A stretch of 64,000 bases of DNA from positions 1-64,000 of the forward strand of contig NZ_LZSX01000079.1 of assembly GCF_001665835.1 (NCBI RefSeq), written 5' to 3'. This document shows, in pieces, positions 62,057-64,000 of the stretch. The position numbers were made by a program, and so were the translations under genes. The first letter of the stretch is position 1. The number at the start of each line of letters is the position of its first letter. The notes beneath the pieces were generated by a model, which was not told where the DNA came from, ran no database searches, and was given only the letters and a program-made list of their open reading frames with translations. The DNA is from Mycobacterium colombiense. GTDB taxonomy: Bacteria; Actinomycetota; Actinomycetes; Mycobacteriales; Mycobacteriaceae.

Positions 62057-64000
62057 TCAGGCTGTGACTTTGCGACGCCGGTTCGATCGCCGCGGAGCGC
62101 TGGAGGGGGCCGGGCTGCGGCCGATCACCTCGGCGAGGAACTTCCCGGTGTAGCTCTCCGGCACGGCGGCGACGTCCTCCGGAGTGCCTTCCGCGACAAC
62201 GGTTCCGCCCTCGGCACCGCCTTCCGGCCCCATGTCGACGATCCAGTCCGAGGTCTTGATCACGTCCAGGTTGTGTTCGATGACGATGACCGTATTGCCT
62301 TTGTCGACAAGGCCGTTGATGACCTTCAGCAGCTTGCGGATGTCGTCGAAATGCAGACCCGTGGTGGGCTCGTCGAGGATGTACACCGTGCGCCCCGTCG
62401 AGCGCTTCTGCAGTTCGGCGGCCAGTTTGACGCGCTGCGCCTCACCGCCGGACAACGTCGGCGCGGGCTGGCCGAGCCGCACATATCCCAGCCCAACATC
62501 GACCAGGGTGCGCAGGTAGCGGTGGATGCCGGTGATCGGCTCGAAGAACTCCGCCGCCTCCTCGATGGACATGTCCAGCACCTCGGAGATGGTCTTGCCC
62601 TTGTAGTGCACCTCCAGGGTCTCCCGGTTGTACCGGGCGCCGTGGCAGACCTCGCACGGCACATACACGTCGGGCAGGAAGTTCATCTCGATCTTGATCG
62701 TGCCGTCGCCCGTGCACGCCTCGCAGCGGCCGCCTTTGACGTTGAACGAGAACCGGCCCGGTTGGTAGCCACGGACTTTGGCCTCGGTGGTGGCGGCGAA
62801 CAGGGTGCGGATCTTGTCGAACACCCCGGTGTAGGTGGCCGGGTTGGATCGCGGCGTGCGACCGATCGGTGACTGGTCCACCCGCACCAGCTTGTCCAGG
62901 TGATCCAGCCCGGTGACCCGGGTGTGCCGGCCGGGGACCTGGCGGGCGCCGTTGAGCCGGTTGGCCAGCACCGCGGCCAGGATGTCGTTCACCAGCGTCG
63001 ATTTGCCCGATCCGGACACACCGGTCACCGAGGTGAGCACGCCGAGCGGGAAACAGACGTCGATGCCGCGCAAATTGTGCTCGCGGGCGCCGACGACGGT
63101 CAGCTGACGCTTGCGGTCGACGGGCCGCCGCTTCGCCGGCATCTCGATGCGTTCCTTGCCCGACAGGTAGGCGCCGGTGATCGAATCCTTGTTTGCCAGC
63201 AGCTCGCTGTAGGTGCCGCTGTGCACGATCTCGCCCCCGTGCTCACCGGCCCGGGGGCCGATGTCGACGATCCAGTCGGCGTGCGCGATGGTGTCCTCGT
63301 CGTGCTCGACGACGATCAGCGTGTTACCCAGAGCCCTTAGCCGCGTGAGGGTTTCGATGAGCCGCCGGTTGTCGCGCTGATGCAGCCCGATGGACGGCTC
63401 GTCGAGCACATACAGCACACCGACCAGGCCCGACCCGATCTGGGTGGCCAGCCGAATGCGTTGCGCCTCACCGCCGGACAGCGTGGCCGCGGCGCGGGAC
63501 AGCGACAGATACTCCAGCCCCACGTCGAGCAAAAAGCCCAGCCGCGACTGGATCTCCTTGAGCACCTGCCCGGCGATCGCCTTCTCGCGGACGCCGAGGG
63601 TGAGCCCGTTCAGAAAGTCCGCACAGTCCGAGATCGACAGCTCGCAGACCTCGGCGATGGACTTCGCGCCCCGGTCCCCCGCGGCCAGCGTGACGGCCAG
63701 AATCTCCGGCTTGAGTCGGGTGCCGTCACACTCCGGGCAGGGCACGTCACGCATGAAGCCCTCGTAGCGTTCCTTCATCTGCTCGGACTCGGTCTGGGCC
63801 ATCTTGCGCTGCAGGAACGCCAGCACGCCCTCGAAATCGGCGTAGTAGGACCGGGTCCGGCCGTACCGGTTGCGGTACCGCACGTGCACCTGGTGATCGG
63901 AGCCCTCGAGAATCGCCTTGCGGGCCTTGGCCGGCAGCTTGCGCCACGGGGTATCGACGTCGAAGCCCAGCTCGTCACCGAGCCCGGCCATCATCCGGGT
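62057..64000 (-). CDS. uvrA: UvrABC excinuclease subunit A, C-terminal two thirds (5' end outside window)
   Basis: The frame is open from the window edge to the stop at 62057, giving 647 residues of a protein usually about 970 aa. It contains the end of the first ATPase (LSGGEAQRIRLATQIGSG; VLYVLDEPSIGLHQRD), the second Walker A (GVSGSGKSTLVNDIL), the C-terminal zinc finger (CEACTGDG...CEVCHGARY), the second signature (LSGGEAQRVKLAAEL) and Walker B (YILDEPTTGLHFDD). UvrA scans for bulky lesions with UvrB in nucleotide excision repair. Its promoter and any SOS box lie outside the window. The C-terminal tail is Ser/Arg-rich. Confidence 0.98.
   Translation of the reverse strand, partial: TRMMAGLGDELGFDVDTPWRKLPAKARKAILEGSDHQVHVRYRNRYGRTRSYYADFEGVLAFLQRKMAQTESEQMKERYEGFMRDVPCPECDGTRLKPEILAVTLAAGDRGAKSIAEVCELSISDCADFLNGLTLGVREKAIAGQVLKEIQSRLGFLLDVGLEYLSLSRAAATLSGGEAQRIRLATQIGSGLVGVLYVLDEPSIGLHQRDNRRLIETLTRLRALGNTLIVVEHDEDTIAHADWIVDIGPRAGEHGGEIVHSGTYSELLANKDSITGAYLSGKERIEMPAKRRPVDRKRQLTVVGAREHNLRGIDVCFPLGVLTSVTGVSGSGKSTLVNDILAAVLANRLNGARQVPGRHTRVTGLDHLDKLVRVDQSPIGRTPRSNPATYTGVFDKIRTLFAATTEAKVRGYQPGRFSFNVKGGRCEACTGDGTIKIEMNFLPDVYVPCEVCHGARYNRETLEVHYKGKTISEVLDMSIEEAAEFFEPITGIHRYLRTLVDVGLGYVRLGQPAPTLSGGEAQRVKLAAELQKRSTGRTVYILDEPTTGLHFDDIRKLLKVINGLVDKGNTVIVIEHNLDVIKTSDWIVDMGPEGGAEGGTVVAEGTPEDVAAVPESYTGKFLAEVIGRSPAPSSAPRRSNRRRKVTA

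Overview
The window is chromosomal DNA of a high-GC actinobacterium and almost certainly a Mycobacterium. The evidence is the gene order pheS-pheT-argCJBDFRGH-pks10-pks7-pks8-pks9-pks11 on one side and rplT-rpmI-infC / lysX / uvrA on the other. This is the M. tuberculosis Rv1638-Rv1668 neighbourhood (comparison made from memory), with several differences: no PE gene next to the adenylate cyclase, no cyp139 next to pks11, an unsplit pks8/17, an unsplit ABC-F gene, and extra genes inserted near uvrA. A non-tuberculous, slow-grower-like mycobacterium is the best guess; the species cannot be fixed from this sequence alone.

Layout. 1-2.7 kb: the 5' part of a DUF222/13E12-type gene with a perfect SOS box over its start, an SDR oxidoreductase and a small helical protein. 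2.7-9.6 kb: a tightly packed plus-strand operon (membrane protein, gluconate-dehydrogenase subunit-3-like protein, GMC flavoprotein, GH15 glycosidase, SDR, enolase-superfamily protein) that looks like a sugar hydrolysis/oxidation route. 9.7-12.2 kb: a PAS-ANTAR regulator and an ABC-F ATPase. 12.3-30.6 kb: a minus-strand polyketide locus made of two type III synthases (pks10, pks11) flanking three type I synthases. Pks7 and Pks8 are full reducing modules. Pks9 is a short KS-AT-ACP protein whose KS active-site Cys is Gln, as in KSQ decarboxylating loading modules. 30.7-39.1 kb: the arginine operon argC-J-B-D-F-R-G-H, almost entirely translationally coupled, with tandem ARG-box half-sites before argC. 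39.1-42.7 kb: pheS-pheT. 42.8-45.8 kb: a rhomboid-like membrane protein, a class III adenylate cyclase and a divergent MpaB-type oxygenase with a palindromic operator over its promoter. 45.8-48.3 kb: tsnR, rplT, rpmI and infC. infC has an ATC start and a long structured leader that contains an intrinsic terminator.

48.4-53.8 kb: lysX (MprF-like plus LysRS fusion), a membrane-anchored esterase and a small membrane protein. 53.9-58.7 kb: a module equivalent to M. tuberculosis Rv1353c-Rv1355c, comprising a TetR regulator broken by a frameshift in a C run, a MoeY-like ThiF/nitroreductase fusion and a GAF-GGDEF-EAL c-di-GMP enzyme. 58.7-61.5 kb: a three-gene minus-strand cluster of an unrecognised protein with hints of an acyltransferase/autoinducer-synthase fold, a cytochrome P450 and a SAM methyltransferase. 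61.8-64 kb: a small acidic protein and the 3' two thirds of uvrA.

At least eight genes have a TANNNT -10 element ending 6-9 nt before the start codon, which suggests leaderless transcripts and helps fix several starts. I saw no tRNA, rRNA, insertion sequence or CRISPR array.
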